From positions 4,464,001 to 4,528,000 of the forward strand of contig NZ_AP023362.1 of assembly GCF_018326285.1 (NCBI RefSeq): DNA of 64,000 bases. Reading direction: 5' to 3'. The notes beneath the pieces were generated by a model. That model was not told where the DNA came from. It saw only the letters and a list, made by a program, of their open reading frames with translations, and did not search any database. Made by a program: the position numbers and the translations under genes. This DNA comes from Mycolicibacterium sp. TY81 (GTDB lineage Bacteria; Actinomycetota; Actinomycetes; Mycobacteriales; Mycobacteriaceae). Positions 62,785 to 64,000 of this stretch are shown piece after piece (position 1 is the first letter of the stretch; the number at the start of each line of letters is the position of its first letter).

Positions 62785-63957
62785 TCACGGCTTCGCACCG
62801 TGCTGGGTGGCAGTTCCGGGCGGAATCTGGAACGGGTCGGCGGCCTGGCCGGACAGATTGGCGAGCGCACCGATCAGGAAATCCGGCGGATTGACGATCT
62901 CGGACAGCCGCGGCATGTTCGGGTCGAGCGCCGAGGTGGTGAGCATGTTTTCGCCGAGCCGCCGCAGGGTGAGGTCGAATGTCGAAAAGACGTTGAGATA
63001 GTCGCCTCGAACGGCGTTGCGCAGGTACTTCTGGGAGAACGGGAACGTGGGCAGGATTTCCAGATCGTGAATGAAGTCATCGGCGTTGTCGTTGAGGGCC
63101 TTGATGATGGGAAATATGTCCCTGAGATCGGCAGCGAAGTCGTCCTTGGACTGCGACAGAACGCGTTCGGCAGTCGAGGCCAATCGGCGCAGTGCGGCGA
63201 ACGCCGCGACGATGTTGGCGCGATTTCGGTTCAGGGCATCGAGTGCGGCGGGCAGCGTCTCCAGCGTCCGCGCCAGCGCGCCGGCGCCGTGCGCCAATGC
63301 TGCCGCTGTCCGGTCGACGCCTTCGATCGCCGTGATGATGGTGCCCGTTTGCGCATCGAGGAAGCCGGTCAACTCGGCCAGCTTCGCCACCAATCCGGTG
63401 AACGTGGTCGCGCGTTCGGCCACAGCTGCGTACGCCTCGTTCGTAATATCCTGCAGGGCACCGAGATTGCCGTTGTTGACGATGACACCGAGCGCGGCCA
63501 GCACCTCTTCGGTGGTGGGATAGTGACCTCCCCGGCCGAGCCGGAGGTGCGCGCCGTCGGCCAGCTTGGCGGGCACCGGCTGGTTCGACGGCACCAGTTC
63601 GACGTGCTGGGAGCCCAACAGCGAGGTTTGCCCGACCATCACCGACACGTTTTCGGGGAGATCAACGTGGCGGTCCAACGAAAGACGAACGGCCGCATAC
63701 ACGGTGCTGTCGGCGCGCTGCCTGACGGCGACCCCGGAGACGCTTCCCACGGTCACATCCCCGACCTTTACCGGCGAATTCTGCGGCAGGCCAACGACGT
63801 TGTCCAGCTCGACGGTCACCTCGAAGGAGCCCGGGCCGTGACCGGCCGTCCCCGGCAACGACAGCGAATTCAATCCGTCGAACTGGCACCCCGACAATGC
63901 GGCGGCGACACAGGCCAGGAGCGCGCAGCCGCGCAACCCGATACGACGATCACCCAT
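62785..63957 (-). CDS. mceE: MCE-family lipoprotein (MceE)
   Basis: 390 aa. A signal peptide with lipobox LSGC (Cys about 24) is followed by FDGLNSLSLPGT, a MceE hallmark. The MlaD/MCE beta domain spans residues about 45-120 (VGLPQNSPVKVGDVTVGSV, QTSLLGSQHVEL) and a long helical coil fills residues 150-350. MceE is the lipoprotein member of the hexameric lipid importer. The next gene downstream is an OYE reductase, not mceF. Start ATG 63957 overlaps the end of the previous gene. Confidence 0.92.
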   Translation of the reverse strand: MGDRRIGLRGCALLACVAAALSGCQFDGLNSLSLPGTAGHGPGSFEVTVELDNVVGLPQNSPVKVGDVTVGSVSGVAVRQRADSTVYAAVRLSLDRHVDLPENVSVMVGQTSLLGSQHVELVPSNQPVPAKLADGAHLRLGRGGHYPTTEEVLAALGVIVNNGNLGALQDITNEAYAAVAERATTFTGLVAKLAELTGFLDAQTGTIITAIEGVDRTAAALAHGAGALARTLETLPAALDALNRNRANIVAAFAALRRLASTAERVLSQSKDDFAADLRDIFPIIKALNDNADDFIHDLEILPTFPFSQKYLRNAVRGDYLNVFSTFDLTLRRLGENMLTTSALDPNMPRLSEIVNPPDFLIGALANLSGQAADPFQIPPGTATQHGAKP

Positions 63958-64000
63958 TCTCCGAGCACCGGCCCTTCGATGGGTCGGGAGCTCCGCCGAT
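63950..64000 (-). CDS. Probable 3' end of mceD (cut by window edge)
   Basis: The minus-strand frame ending at TGA 63952-63950 is open to the window edge and overlaps the mceE start by 8 nt (ATGGGTGA). Overlap of mceD with mceE is the normal arrangement. Only 16 codons are visible, so the family is inferred from context alone. Confidence 0.45.
   Translation of the reverse strand: MGGAPDPSKGRCSENG

Overview
The window is a high-GC chromosomal segment of a Mycobacterium, most likely a fast-growing environmental species (Mycolicibacterium type). Its gene order follows the M. tuberculosis Rv3634c-Rv3684 block and then Rv3699-Rv3705c: galE1, Rv3635, holB, Rv3645, topA, cspA, a MrfA-type helicase, the tad locus, ssd, acs, marP, nth, crp, whiB4, ponA2, cds1 and egtEDCBA. 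It also encodes the mycobacterial RNAs 6C and Ms1/MTS2823. Genes that M. tuberculosis has in this block (PE/PE_PGRS genes, dppABCD, most of Rv3685c-Rv3698) are absent. An lfrR-lfrA-type efflux pair is present, which again points to a rapid grower.

Layout. Positions 1-9.7 kb hold the galE1 start, a large membrane protein, two tandem small secreted cysteine proteins, tRNA-Thr, holB, a membrane adenylate cyclase, topA and cspA. Positions 9.9-13.9 kb hold a DUF1998 helicase, an Rv3651-like PAS protein and soxR with its own SoxR box. Positions 14-25 kb hold a Tad/Flp pilus operon on the minus strand (ssd, tadA, tadB, tadC, flp-like, two TadE-like genes). Its ATPase gene tadA is cut in two by a 6.6-kb mobile element. 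Positions 25.1-26.9 kb hold two non-coding RNAs around a HAD phosphatase. Positions 27-45.5 kb hold conserved housekeeping and stress genes (acs, marP, CoA-Nudix, TlpA-like thioredoxin, nth, crp, a Get3-like ATPase pair, whiB4, ponA2, cds1). Positions 45.8-54.4 kb are more accessory: tRNA-Pro, lfrR-lfrA, a repeat-tailed secreted protein, an antiporter, a PadR regulator, an aldo/keto reductase and two methyltransferases. Positions 54.4-59.9 kb hold the complete ergothioneine operon egtABCDE. Positions 60-64 kb hold a PknH-sensor-like lipoprotein/secreted protein, a mycofactocin-type SDR, an old-yellow-enzyme family oxidoreductase and the tail of an mce operon.

Main discovery. The element at 16515-23139 is a Tn554-like (tnpABC, tyrosine-recombinase) transposon on the plus strand. 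It carries a full-length homologue of aftA, the essential galactan 5-O-arabinofuranosyltransferase of arabinogalactan synthesis, as cargo. It interrupts tadA inside the codons of the conserved N-T-G-H-E-G motif. Removing exactly 16515-23139 restores one uninterrupted tadA frame. The ends carry a short imperfect inverted repeat (TTAGYTGCC) and a 7-nt spacer at one side only. The second recombinase is encoded in two frames, and its catalytic half runs in frame into the TnpC-like (DUF6262) part.

Limits. Everything was read by eye. Family names rest on recognisable motifs and synteny, and promoter and operator calls are pattern-based. Start codons were chosen from Shine-Dalgarno sequences, gene overlaps and remembered family lengths.
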